Below, one piece after another: positions 17,114-26,951 of a stretch of 64,000 bases of DNA. Every line of letters starts with the position of its first letter. The first letter of the stretch is position 1. The notes under the pieces were generated by a model. The model was not told the origin of the DNA. It searched no databases and saw nothing but the letters and a program-made list of their open reading frames with translations. Location of the stretch: the NCBI GenBank assembly GCA_965263065.1, contig CBDHGH010000003.1, forward strand, positions 868,001-932,000, read 5' to 3'. This DNA comes from TK10-74A sp965263065. Lineage in GTDB: Bacteria; Chloroflexota; Dehalococcoidia; Bin125. A program made the translations under genes and the position numbers.

Positions 17114-19590
17114 TCAGGGGCCGGGCGGCAGCAGGGTGGGGGCGCTCGCGCCGCGATAGACGTACTGGTACCAGGCGTAGTTCTCGAGGACCAGGCGCAG
17201 GTAGGCGCGGGTCTCGCTGAAGGTGACGGCCTCGTAGAAGAGATCGGGGTCGAGCGCCGACGCGCCCTGCGACCAGCGGGCGGCGCTGCCCGGTCCGCCG
17301 TTGTAGGCGGCCAGCGCGATCGGCGCCGCGCCATCGAAGCTCGTGAGCTGCTGGCCGAGATACGCGGCGCCGTAGCGGATCGAGCGCTCGGGCCGGAACA
17401 GCAGCGAGGTCTGGAAGCCGCCGTCGTCGAGCATGCGGGCGATGTCGCCGCCGGTCGCGGGGATGACCTGCGTCAGCCCCAGCGCCCCCGCGACGGAGCC
17501 GGCCTGCGGATTGAAGAGGCTCTCCTGGCGGATCAGCGCGTAGAGCAGGAGCTCATCGACGTCGAAGCGGCGCGCCGCCGTCGCGGCCAGCTCGGGCCAG
17601 CCGCGCGGGTAGGCCCAGCGCAAGATCTCGATCGGGGCGGCGGGGCGATCCGCGTCCGGGACGCGCAGCAGCAGGTTGACGGCGGCCGCCAGACGCAGAT
17701 GCACGGCGCCCATCGCGTCGAAGACGCGGGCGGCGTGGACGATCGCCCAGGGGTTCGCGGAACGCGCCAGGGCCAGCCGGAAGCGGGGCTCGGCCTGCGC
17801 GCCGAGCCCGACGGCCCACAGATCGACGGCGGCGCGCCAGTCCTCCGACGCCGCGATGGCGTCTGCGGTCGTCGCATCGGCGCCGGGCAGCGCGTTGATC
17901 CACGCGTCGAGGGGCGACGCGGCGGGCGGGTCCAGCGGAGTGACGGAGCCCCGGATCAGTCGCGGCGTGTCCAGCGCCCCGGCCGCGAGCGCCTGCGCCC
18001 GCAGGGCGGCGTAGTCGTGCGGGGCGCCGCCTTGGCCTGTCGATTGTGCCGATGCGAAGGCCGACGCCGCGCCCGCCGCGTCGCCCAGGGCGTCGAGGCT
18101 CTTGCCCAGCCACAGCCAGGCCCGCTGAGCCTGCGCCGTGTCCGCACTGTCGGTGAGGGCGCGGAATTCGGCGGCGGCGGCGGCCAGCGCGCCCGCCCGG
18201 TAGCGCGCGAGCGGGGCCCGGAAGCCGGCCTCGATCGCGAACTCGCTGTCGGGGTAGTCGTCGGCGAGCCGCGCGAAGACGATCCAGGCCAGCGTGTTCG
18301 ACTCCTGCTCCTCCAGCAGCCGGCCCGCCCACCACAGCGCGTTGTCGGCCTGCGGGCCGTCGGGGTCGGCCGCGACCGACGCCAGGTAGCCCTCGATCGC
18401 GTCGGCGCCCGCGCCCAGGTCCTCATCGATCGCGGCCAGGTAGTACAGCGCGACGCCCGTCTCCGCGGCTGTGGGGTCGCCGTCGAGCAGCGCCGCGTAG
18501 ACCGCCGTCGCGTCGTCGAAGCGGGATTGGCGGTAGAAGTAGAGCCCGGCCACCAGCGGGTCGACGGCGATGCCCTCGGCGATCAGCCCGTCGTAGGCCT
18601 CGATGGCGCGCCAATGCCCCGGATGGTCGATCAGCAGCTGCGTCCAGGCCTCGCGGACGCCGGGCATGTCGTCCTGTTGCAGCCGCACCGCGCCGCTGCG
18701 ACGCAGCGCGAAGGCGTCGTCGGAGACCCACGGCGAGACATCGCCGAGCGCGCGGTACCAGTCGTCGGCCTCCGCGTAGCGGCCCGCGTTCTCGAGCAGC
18801 AGCCCGCCCTCCAGCAGCGCGCTCTCCAGGTCGAGGGCGGCTGTGGCGGGATCATCGCGAATCGACTCATAGTCGCGGAGTGCGAACTCGGTATCGCCAA
18901 TCGCGGCCCGCAGCCGGGCGCGCTCCACCAGCGCGTGATGCCGGGCGCCGCCGCCGGCGTCGAGGTAGGCGTGGTAGGCGGCGACCGCCGGCTCGGCCCG
19001 GCCGATGGCCGTCAGGACGCGGGCGCGGATCAGCCAGCGCTGCGCGGTCGTGACCGGCGCCCCGCTCGCGTCGAGCGCCGCCAGCGTGCTCTCCGCCCGG
19101 CCGGGCGCCTCCAACTCCAGCAGCAGCCGGATCTGGGCCAGGTAGGCGTCGCCGAGGTCGCCCGGCGAGAGCGTCGCGGCCGAGGCGTCGCCGAGGGCCT
19201 GCGCGCGGGCCTCGGCGGCCGCCTCCCAGAAGCCGTCGTGCTCGAGTTGCGCCGCCCGCTCGAGCAGGATGTGCGCGCTGACCGGCGGCGGGGGCGCCGG
19301 CGTCGCGGGCGCGCGCCGTGCGGAGGCGTCCGCCGCCGGGGCGTCGGCTTGGCCGGCGGGTTGGTCAGTTGGTTGGGCCGCGGTGCGGGGTCGGGCGCGA
19401 CCGTGGGCTGCGACGGCGGGTCGCCGGGGTCCGGCTGGGGTGGGTCGTCGCCGCTGCAGGCGACCGGCAGCAGCGTGCACACGACGATCAGCCAGAGGGC
19501 CGCCCGCTTTGACCCGTATTTTCCACGGGTGGTACGGTGCGAGCGGTCCCTCGGCGGGGATCCAGAAAGCCGAGACGACTCTTGTCGCAT
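17114..19590 (-). CDS. Lipoprotein lytic transglycosylase (Slt70-like, TPR-rich), N-terminus in a different frame
   Basis: Large soluble-lytic-transglycosylase-like protein that would cleave peptidoglycan glycan strands outside the membrane. The C-terminal SLT domain has the catalytic glutamate in IRQESLFNPQAGS, then GALGLTQVIPATG and AAYNGGPGSA. The ~600-residue middle is a helical TPR-like superhelix rich in Ala, Asp and Glu. The signal region (KRAALWLIVVC then LLPVAC, a clear lipobox, from an ATG at 19590) is in another frame; its linker PNQLTNPPAKPTP and the body's linker QPTDQPAGQADAP meet around 19330-19400. One missing base or a -1 shift joins them. This is either a sequencing error, a real frameshift mutation, or recoding; the body has no other damage. 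Confidence 0.8.
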
Positions 19591-19709
19591 GCGTGGTCCA
19601 TCCCGCCTTGCACACGGGATGCTCGGCACCGCCGCCCCCAACAGCCCCGTGCGCACCGTACCCGCGAGCCCGAGGGCTGTCCACGTGCCCCACGCCCGGA
19701 GCGACGCCC

Positions 19710-20849
19710 GTGAGCGCGCTGAATTGGGTTGCGGTCGACCTGGCAGCCGTGCGGCACAACGTGCGCGCCCTGCGCGCGCGCGCCGGGACGGCGGAGCTGG
19801 CGGCCGTGGTCAAGGCGGACGGCTACGGGCTGGGCGCGGTCGCGATCGGGCGGGCCGCGCTCGACGCGGGAGCGGGCCGGCTCTGCGTCTTCACGCTCGA
19901 CGAGGCGCAGGCGCTGCGCGACGGGGGCATCGACGCCGCCATCCTGGTGCTGGGGCCGTGGCCGCCGGACGAGGCGGCGCGCGTGGCCCGCCTCGGCATC
20001 GCCAGCACGCTGACGCGGCCCGAGTTGGTCGGGCCGCTGGGCCGGGCGGCGGCAGCCGCGGGGCGCACGCTGGCGGTGCACGTCAAGGTGGACACGGGCA
20101 TGCACCGGCTGGGTCCGCCGGCCGCGGTCGCCGAGTCGCTGGTCGCGGCCGTGCGGGCCGAGCCCGGCCTGCGCCTGGAGGGCTTCTACACGCACTTCCC
20201 CAACGCAGACAGCCCGGACGCGGACGACACCGGGCCCGACGACACACAGCGCCGCTTCGCGCGATTCCTGCCGCTGGCCGAGCGCGCCGGCGCGCCGCTG
20301 CGTCACGCGGCGAACAGCGCCACGCTGCTGCGCTACCCCGGGATGTCGCTCGACCTGGTGCGCGTGGGGGCGGGCATGTACGGGTTCGGGCCCGGGGCGT
20401 CGGCTGGGATCGCGGCCGAGTTGCTGCGGCCCGTCGCGACGTGGCGGGCGCGGCTGGTGCAAATCCAGGATGTCGCGGCCGGCGAGGCGGTCTCGTACGG
20501 GGGCACGTGGACGGCCGCGCGGGAGGCGCGCGTGGGCGTTGTCGCGGTGGGCTACGCCGACGGCTTCCGGCGCGTACTGTCGAATCGGGGCGTGATGCTC
20601 GTGCGGGGGCGGCCCGCGCCGGTCGTGGGCACGGTCTGCATGGACATGACGCTGGTCGATCTGAGCGGCATCCCCGAGGCCGCCCTGGGCGACACGGCGA
20701 CGCTGATCGGTCGCGACGGCGACGCGGAGGTCAGCCTGGAGGCCTTCGCGGAGCGCTGCGGGACGATCCCCTACGAGGTCCTGACGGGCCTGGGGTCGCG
20801 ACCGGAGCGCCGCTACATCGATGCGGCGGCGGAGCCGGGCCGCGGATAG
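19710..20849 (+). CDS. alr: Alanine racemase
   Basis: PLP-dependent alanine racemase, 379 residues, supplying D-alanine for peptidoglycan. Lys35 in VVKADGYGLG binds PLP; the second catalytic base is Tyr263 in AVSYGGTW; KVDTGMHRLG, the HAANSATLL segment and CMDMTLVDL are typical. Start: GTG at 19710 with CGGAG upstream; the longer open frame upstream is antisense of the transglycosylase leader. Divergent from the lytic transglycosylase, so two cell-wall genes share a short divergent control region. Confidence 0.95.
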   Translation: MSALNWVAVDLAAVRHNVRALRARAGTAELAAVVKADGYGLGAVAIGRAALDAGAGRLCVFTLDEAQALRDGGIDAAILVLGPWPPDEAARVARLGIASTLTRPELVGPLGRAAAAAGRTLAVHVKVDTGMHRLGPPAAVAESLVAAVRAEPGLRLEGFYTHFPNADSPDADDTGPDDTQRRFARFLPLAERAGAPLRHAANSATLLRYPGMSLDLVRVGAGMYGFGPGASAGIAAELLRPVATWRARLVQIQDVAAGEAVSYGGTWTAAREARVGVVAVGYADGFRRVLSNRGVMLVRGRPAPVVGTVCMDMTLVDLSGIPEAALGDTATLIGRDGDAEVSLEAFAERCGTIPYEVLTGLGSRPERRYIDAAAEPGRG

Positions 20850-20892
20850 CGCGGCGGGCCGGCCTGACGGGTGACGTGCTGGCGGGCGACGC

Positions 20893-21588
20893 TCAGTCGT
20901 CGTCGAAGTCGTCATCGCCGCCCTCGGGGCGCACGCCGGTCACGACGGGGGCGTCGTCGTCGTGGCGGCGGGGGCGGACGGGCAACTCCGCGATGCGGGC
21001 CCGCAGCGCGGCCACGTCGTCCGCCGAGGGCGACTCCAGCAGCAGCACGACGACGCCGGAGTCGCGCAGCACCTCCAACAGCCGCGTGGCGGCCGTCGCC
21101 GGGACGGGGACGGCCAGCGGCGCGCCGACGCCCAGTCCGATGCGGCGCAGGGAGATCAGCGCGGCGACCGGCATCGGCGCGGAGACGGCGGGCGCGATCA
21201 CGAGCGCCGGGCGCAGGCTGGCTACGACACGCAACTCCGAGTCCTCGATGCTCCGCGCCGGCAGACGCAGCACGTAGTCCAGATCGACGCGCAGCAGCGC
21301 CTCCGCGTCGGCGTCGTCGGGGTCGTAGACGACGAAGGCCGCGCCCGCGCGCTCCGCGGCCTCCGCGCCCTCCGGCGTGAGCGGGCTCAGCTCGACGCCG
21401 GCCAGCGCGTCGCTGCCGGCGACGGCGGCGGCGTCGGGCAGGACGGCCAAGTCGGCCCCCGCCGGGTCCGGGCCGCGCGACGCGATCAGCAACCCGCGCT
21501 CCGCGCCCTTGGGCGCGCCGGCGACGCCGAAGCCCAGACGTCGGCCGCGGCGGCGGGCATGGCGGAGGCGCTCGGCGAGCTTGTTCAT
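20893..21588 (-). CDS. Conserved hypothetical protein with acidic tail
   Basis: 231 residues, function not recognised. It starts with a basic helix (MNKLAERLRHARRRGRR), has alternating beta-alpha character resembling a TIM-barrel or phosphate-binding fold (repeated short strands such as GLLIAS, AFVVYD, VVLLLES), includes the segment LRRIGLGVGAPLAVPV, and ends in an acidic tail (GDDDFDDD). No signal peptide or membrane segment. It sits convergent with alr and divergent from the DoxX gene. Codon use matches neighbours, so it is probably native. Confidence 0.7.
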   Translation of the reverse strand: MNKLAERLRHARRRGRRLGFGVAGAPKGAERGLLIASRGPDPAGADLAVLPDAAAVAGSDALAGVELSPLTPEGAEAAERAGAAFVVYDPDDADAEALLRVDLDYVLRLPARSIEDSELRVVASLRPALVIAPAVSAPMPVAALISLRRIGLGVGAPLAVPVPATAATRLLEVLRDSGVVVLLLESPSADDVAALRARIAELPVRPRRHDDDAPVVTGVRPEGGDDDFDDD

Positions 21589-21736
21589 GGCACGGCTTTC
21601 CGGGCTGGGTGGCGCGGGGCCGATCGTATGGACGGCGCGCCCGGCGCGTCAATCCGGCGTCGCCGGTCGACGGCGGCGGCGCGACCCGCTAGCGTCCGCG
21701 GGATCGTCCCCGCGGGGGCTGGAGAGGGCGCCGACG

Positions 21737-22162
21737 ATGGACTGGCTGACCGAGCCGTGGGGCGTGCAGAACCTGGAATGGGCGGCGGTGCCCCTGCGCA
21801 TCGCGCTGGGCGTGATCTTCATCGACGCGGGCCTGGGCAAGTGGCGGCGCGGCATCCGCGGCACGGGCGACTGGTTCGGGAGTCTGGGCTTCCCGCAGCC
21901 GCACCTGCTCGCGATGGGCGTCGCCTCGCTGGAGCTCGTGGGCGGCGGGTTGCTGCTGCTGGGGCTGGGCACGGCCTGGGTCGCGATCCCGCTGGCGGGC
22001 AACATGCTCGTCGCGACGTGGGTGCAGAAGACGAAGCTGAACGCGCCCTTCCAGGGCGGCGAGGTGCAGGGCTATGAGCTGGACGTGCTGCTGCTGCTGG
22101 CCTGCGTGTCGCTGATCTTCCTGGGCGCGGGGCCGGTCTCGCTCGACAGCCTGATCAACTGA
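21737..22162 (+). CDS. DoxX family membrane protein
   Basis: 141-residue integral membrane protein with four hydrophobic segments. The RIALGVIFIDAGLGKWRRG motif at the first helix, the GVASLELVGGGLLLLG helix, and AGNMLVATWVQK are typical of the DoxX/quinol-oxidase-like family. Family members are linked to oxidative stress or respiratory components, but the role here is unknown. Start ATG at 21737 follows GGAGAGG; longer frames upstream are not supported. Confidence 0.82.
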   Translation: MDWLTEPWGVQNLEWAAVPLRIALGVIFIDAGLGKWRRGIRGTGDWFGSLGFPQPHLLAMGVASLELVGGGLLLLGLGTAWVAIPLAGNMLVATWVQKTKLNAPFQGGEVQGYELDVLLLLACVSLIFLGAGPVSLDSLIN

Positions 22163-22195
22163 GCCCTGATCAACCGAGCCCCCATCAACTGAGCC
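22151..22195. repeat. Three tandem 15-bp repeats at the DoxX stop codon
   Basis: The unit CTGATCAACTGAGCC is present three times with one or two changes. The first copy contains the last codons and the TGA stop of the DoxX gene; the following two extend into the gap before the convergent acetyltransferase. Confidence 0.85.
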
Positions 22196-22199
22196 GGAC

Positions 22200-23339
22200 T
22201 CACTCGCCGGGCAGGCCGCCCTTCTGGTAGACGCGGTAGCGCTTGTAGATCTGCGCGCCGGACCGCTGCAGGCCGGTGTTGAGCAGCTGGTTGTCCTCGA
22301 GGACCCAGCCCAGCTCGGCCCACTCGTAGCCGCGGCGCTGCCCGCGCCGGTGGATCTGCGCGAACAGCAGCAGCGCGATGCCGGCGTAGCGGCGCTTGCG
22401 GTACTCGGGGCGGATGCCCAGCAGCATCACGCGGCCGGTCCGGGGGCCGCGCCAGAGCCGCCACTTGACCTTGATCCAGCCGAAGGGGAAGAGGCGGCCG
22501 TCGATGTCGCGGGCGACCTCGTTGAGGTTGGGGATCGCGAAGACCATCGCCACGGGTTCATCGTGGATCGACACCAGCGCCGTGAGGTCGGGGTCGGCGA
22601 ACTGCCCCAGGTCGCTGGCCAGTTGGTCGACCTCGTCCTCGCGCACGGGCACGAAGCCCCAGTTGTCCCGCCAGGCGTCGTTGAAGATGTCGATGCCGAT
22701 GCCGATGTCGCGGCGCAGGTGCTTCTTCTCGAGCTCGCGCACCGCGAGGCCGTCGATCTCGCGCCGCACGCGGTCGTGCACGCGCTCCATGCGGGGGTCC
22801 GGCTCGTGCACCGGGTACTTCCAGGCGAAGAGGTCCTTGGCCTTGGCGTAGCCGGCGCCGCGCAGCAGGGCGTCGTAGTAGGGGCGGCCGTGCGGCATCG
22901 CGACCATCGGCGGCGTGTCGAAGCCGTCGACGAGCGTGCCCATCTCCTGGTTGATCGTGAACGAGACGGGGCCCCGCACCCAGTCGACGCTCTCGCCCGC
23001 CAGCCAGTCCTCGGCCGACTCGATCAGGGCGCGGGCGCAGGCGGCGTCGTCGATGCACTCGAAGAAGCCGAAGAAGCCGGCCCGCTCCCCGTGGCGGGCG
23101 TCGTGCGCGGGGTTGGTGTGGGCCGAGATGCGCCCCACGACCTCGCCGTCGCGCTCGACGACGAAGAGCTGCGCCTTGCCGTAGCGCAGGAACGGGTTGT
23201 GCTTGGGGTCGAGCTGCGCCGACAGCTGGACGCGCAGCGGCGGCGTCCAGACCGGGTCGCCGGCGTAGACACGCCACAGCGCGTCGATGAAGGGGCGCGC
23301 CTGCCGGCCCTGGCCGATGGGCCGGATGCGGACGGTCAT
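22200..23339 (-). CDS. GNAT-superfamily acyltransferase-like protein
   Basis: 379-residue cytoplasmic protein with two acyltransferase-like parts. The N-terminal part (FVVERDGEVVGRISAHTNPAHD) matches the GNAT beta4-beta5 region, and the C-terminal part has the CoA-loop-like RVMLLGIRPEYRKRRYAGIA followed by helix and strand (YEWAELGWVLEDNQLLNTGLQRSGAQIYKRYRVY). Similar long GNAT-like proteins are common but uncharacterised. ATG at 23339 chosen; an in-frame ATG at 23375 would overlap the shared divergent promoter region more. Divergent from the methyltransferase with a 56-bp gap. Confidence 0.8.
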   Translation of the reverse strand: MTVRIRPIGQGRQARPFIDALWRVYAGDPVWTPPLRVQLSAQLDPKHNPFLRYGKAQLFVVERDGEVVGRISAHTNPAHDARHGERAGFFGFFECIDDAACARALIESAEDWLAGESVDWVRGPVSFTINQEMGTLVDGFDTPPMVAMPHGRPYYDALLRGAGYAKAKDLFAWKYPVHEPDPRMERVHDRVRREIDGLAVRELEKKHLRRDIGIGIDIFNDAWRDNWGFVPVREDEVDQLASDLGQFADPDLTALVSIHDEPVAMVFAIPNLNEVARDIDGRLFPFGWIKVKWRLWRGPRTGRVMLLGIRPEYRKRRYAGIALLLFAQIHRRGQRRGYEWAELGWVLEDNQLLNTGLQRSGAQIYKRYRVYQKGGLPGE

Positions 23340-23395
23340 GCCGCCGAGTCTTACAGAGGCTCGGGGCGGCCACAACTCGCCGGTATGCTGGCGCC

Positions 23396-24199
23396 ATGCC
23401 GGAGCCGGGCTGGGACGCCGAACGCTACGCCGAGGCCTTCGCCTTCGTGCCGCGGCGCGGCCGGGAGTTGCTGGTCTGGCTTGACCCGCAGCCCGGCGAG
23501 CGCATCCTCGACCTGGGCTGCGGCACCGGCGCGCTGACCGCCGCGATCGCCGCCGCCGGCGCCGATGTGGAGGGCGTCGATCAGGACCCCGCGATGCTGG
23601 CCCTCGCCCGGCGCGAGCATCCGGGCGTCGCGTTCCGGCGGGCCGACGCGCAGCGACTGCGCGTCGACGAGCCGCTCGACGCGGTCTTCTCCAACGCGGC
23701 GCTGCACTGGATGCCCGACCAGGACGCCGTCATCGCCAGCGTGGCGGCGGCGCTGAGGCCGGGCGGTCGCTTCGTCGTCGAGATGGGCGGGCGGCGCAAC
23801 GTCGCCGCGATCCTCGCGCCGCTGCGCGCGGCGCTCGATCGCGAGGGGCTGCCCGTCGCGCGACAGCCGCAGCCCTGGGTTTTCCCGTCGCCGGCCGAGC
23901 AGGCGGCGCGACTGGAGGCGCACGGGCTGGAATTGCGACGGCTGTCCGCCTTCGATCGGGCGACGCCCCTGGAGGGCGGCGCGGACGGCATGCGCGACTG
24001 GCTGCGGATGTTCGCAGGGGCGTTCCTGGCCGCCGTGCCCGCCGACCGCGCCGAGGCGCTGATCACGGCCGTGGAGACCGCCAGCCGCCCGCAGCTCTTC
24101 GACGGCGAGCGCTGGGTCGCGGACTACGTGCGGCTGCGCTTCGTCGCCGTCCGTGTCCCAATCGTCCGGCGTGCGTCCGCGGGCGGCGCGGTCGCGTAG
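23396..24199 (+). CDS. Class I SAM-dependent methyltransferase (trans-aconitate methyltransferase-like)
   Basis: 267 residues. Motif I is ILDLGCGTGALT, motif II VEGVDQDPAM, motif III FSNAALHWMPDQ, and GGRFVVEMGG is motif IV; this ordering and the ALHWMPD segment match the Tam/UbiE-like group. The substrate is unknown. It lacks the extra cysteines of arsenite methyltransferase ArsM even though it lies 43 bp upstream of an ArsS-like gene, so a direct link with arsenic is not shown. The last residues are a basic/Ala tail. Confidence 0.85.
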   Translation: MPEPGWDAERYAEAFAFVPRRGRELLVWLDPQPGERILDLGCGTGALTAAIAAAGADVEGVDQDPAMLALARREHPGVAFRRADAQRLRVDEPLDAVFSNAALHWMPDQDAVIASVAAALRPGGRFVVEMGGRRNVAAILAPLRAALDREGLPVARQPQPWVFPSPAEQAARLEAHGLELRRLSAFDRATPLEGGADGMRDWLRMFAGAFLAAVPADRAEALITAVETASRPQLFDGERWVADYVRLRFVAVRVPIVRRASAGGAVA

Positions 24200-24242
24200 G
24201 ATCGTTGGGCGTGCGCGGCTGCAGAGCAGATGGGGGAGATCG

Positions 24243-25400
<1,158 letters not shown>

Positions 25401-25406
25401 GCGCGG

Positions 25407-25799
25407 TCAGCGCCCGGGAATCTCGACCTCCTCGACGATCTCCTCGGCGGCGTTGCGGCAGAGCACGACCTCCGCGTCGCCGTCGTCGCGGGGGTTGGCG
25501 ATCTGGTGCAGCGCGTGCGGCGGCACGAAGAAGAAGTCGCCGCTCTGCGCGACGTGCTCCTGGGCCAGCCCCTCGCCGTAGCGCATGATCAGCGGCCCCT
25601 GCAGGACGTACATCGCGGTCTCGCAGTTGACGTGCGTGTGCGGCGTGCTCTGCATCCCGGGCGGGATGCGCTGCCGCGTCATGAAGACCTGCGACGACCC
25701 GCTCAGGTCCTTGGAGACGCCGAACTGGATGCCCATCCCCGAGCGATGCTCGGACCAGGGCAACTCGGCCCCGTGGCTCATGCGGATTTCGGTGCTCAT
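25407..25799 (-). CDS. Small cupin-domain protein
   Basis: 130-residue single cupin. The metal-binding motif 1 is PHTHVNCETAMYVLQG (two His and Glu) and motif 2 is FFFVPPHALHQIAN (final His). Such small cupins are dioxygenases, isomerases or sensors; none can be chosen from sequence. ATG at 25799 (MSTEIRMSHG); the frame continues upstream to 25871 but without a convincing start. Confidence 0.82.
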   Translation of the reverse strand: MSTEIRMSHGAELPWSEHRSGMGIQFGVSKDLSGSSQVFMTRQRIPPGMQSTPHTHVNCETAMYVLQGPLIMRYGEGLAQEHVAQSGDFFFVPPHALHQIANPRDDGDAEVVLCRNAAEEIVEEVEIPGR

Positions 25800-25960
25800 G
25801 CGCGTGCGCTCCCGTCGTGCTGGGCCGATGTCCGGGGCCCCGGCCCCGGCTGTGTCGCCGCAGTATCCCACGACTACGGGCGTCGTGGCCGCGCCGGGCC
25901 GTAGGCTGTGTGCGGCAAGGCGGTCCGCGCGGATCGCCGGCGCAGCGCAAGGGGGACCGG

Positions 25961-26347
25961 ATGTCGGACGCCGGAGAGCAGGCCATGGCGACGGTGCGCG
26001 CGTTCATCGACGCGTTCAACGCCCAGGACCACGAGCGTCACGCGGACACGCTCAACTACCCGCACGTGCGCCTGGCCAAAGGCGCGTTCGAGACGATCGC
26101 GACGCGCGAGGACTGCGTGGCGCGCAGCCGCCGCGGGGAGGCGGCGCTGGCGGCGGAGGGCTGGCACCACACCGTCGTCGCGGCGATGGAGGTCGTGCAC
26201 GAGGGCCCCAACAAGGTGCACGTCGCGATCACGAACCATCGCTGTCACGCCGACGGGACCGTCTACAAGCCCTTCGATACGCTCTGGATCGTGACCCTGC
26301 AGGACGGCCACTGGGGCGTCCAGTTTCGTTCCAGCTACCTGCGCTAG
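25961..26347 (+). CDS. NTF2-like (SnoaL-type) small protein
   Basis: 128 residues with the cystatin-like alpha+beta layout of the NTF2 superfamily: N-terminal helix EQAMATVRAFIDAFNAQDHE, then strands, ending DTLWIVTLQDGHWGVQFRSSYL. Members are enzymes (ketosteroid-isomerase-like) or binding proteins; no catalytic residues can be assigned. ATG at 25961 preceded by GGGGGA. Confidence 0.75.
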   Translation: MSDAGEQAMATVRAFIDAFNAQDHERHADTLNYPHVRLAKGAFETIATREDCVARSRRGEAALAAEGWHHTVVAAMEVVHEGPNKVHVAITNHRCHADGTVYKPFDTLWIVTLQDGHWGVQFRSSYLR

Positions 26348-26357
26348 CCGGGGGCCT

Positions 26358-26388
26358 GACGATCGTTGATGATCGGACGGTGATCGTC
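26358..26388. promoter_or_regulatory. Inverted repeat upstream of the HTH gene, possible autoregulatory operator
   Basis: GACGATC (26358-26364) and GATCGTC (26382-26388) form a 7-bp inverted repeat separated by 17 bp, 20 bp before the HigA-like start. Antitoxins of this type often repress their own promoter. Confidence 0.4.
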
Positions 26389-26407
26389 GAAGAAGTGAGG
26401 GACTACC

Positions 26408-26704
26408 ATGACTGAGCAGACGCTCGCCTTTGTCGAGCCGGACTACACCTCGCACCCCGGGGTGCTGCTGGCTGAGGAGTTGGAGGCGCGCGGGCTGTCG
26501 CAGCGAGAGTTGGCGCGGCGCATCGGCCGGCCGTTCCAGGTCGTGAACGAGATCGCGCGCGGGCGGAAGGCGATCACCGCCGAGACGGCCGTCCAACTCG
26601 AGGCCGAACTGGGCATCCGGGCGTATCTCTGGCTCGCGATGCAGGCGAAGCACGACTTGCTGGCCGCCCGGCGGAAGCTCGCGGCGCCACCCGCCGCGCC
26701 CTGA
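26408..26704 (+). CDS. HigA-like XRE-family HTH protein (antitoxin-type), no toxin partner adjacent
   Basis: 98 residues. The helix-turn-helix is LSQRELARRIGRPFQVVNEIARGRKAITAETAVQLEAELG, the arrangement of HigA/VapI antitoxins (HPGVLLAEELEARG just before it is typical). A HigB toxin would normally precede it; the upstream gene is an NTF2-like protein and the downstream feature is a tRNA, so this is an orphan or a stand-alone regulator. An inverted repeat lies just upstream. Confidence 0.85.
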   Translation: MTEQTLAFVEPDYTSHPGVLLAEELEARGLSQRELARRIGRPFQVVNEIARGRKAITAETAVQLEAELGIRAYLWLAMQAKHDLLAARRKLAAPPAAP

Positions 26705-26767
26705 CGACGCGCCGCCCGGCATCGGCATCGCCTCCCAGGGCGGACGGGGCGTGAGGGGGAAGGTTGG

Positions 26768-26839
26768 AGCCGGCGGGGGGATTCGAACCCTCGGCCTGCT
26801 GTTTACGAAACAGCTGCTCTACCACTGAGCTACACCGGC
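26768..26839 (-). tRNA. trnT: tRNA-Thr (anticodon CGT)
   Basis: A 72-nt cloverleaf on the minus strand: 7-bp acceptor with one G-T pair, D arm GCTC/GAGC, anticodon stem GCTGT/ACAGC with loop TTCGTAA giving anticodon CGT (codon ACG), TTCGAAT T-loop with one A-C mismatch in the T stem. CCA is not encoded. No intron. Confidence 0.95.
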
Positions 26840-26951
26840 CTGCGGGCGACTCTATCAGAGCGTCGGCCCGCGTTCCGCATCCGTGCCGCGCGGGCGTCCG
26901 GGCGGTACCCTCCAGCGAGCGGCGCGCGGGGGCACGGATCGGAGCGTGATC

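Noticed and set aside
16976..21277. A 1433-codon plus-strand open frame
   Set aside because: It overlaps the lytic transglycosylase on the other strand and alr in another frame, with Ala/Arg/Gly-dominated sequence and no recognisable domain.
23340..23375. Upstream ATG at 23375 for the acetyltransferase-like gene
   Set aside because: Adds an unconserved segment and overlaps the divergent control region; the ATG at 23339 gives the natural start.
26358..26704. Complete higBA toxin-antitoxin pair
   Set aside because: Only the HigA-like gene is present; no HigB-size ORF precedes or follows it.
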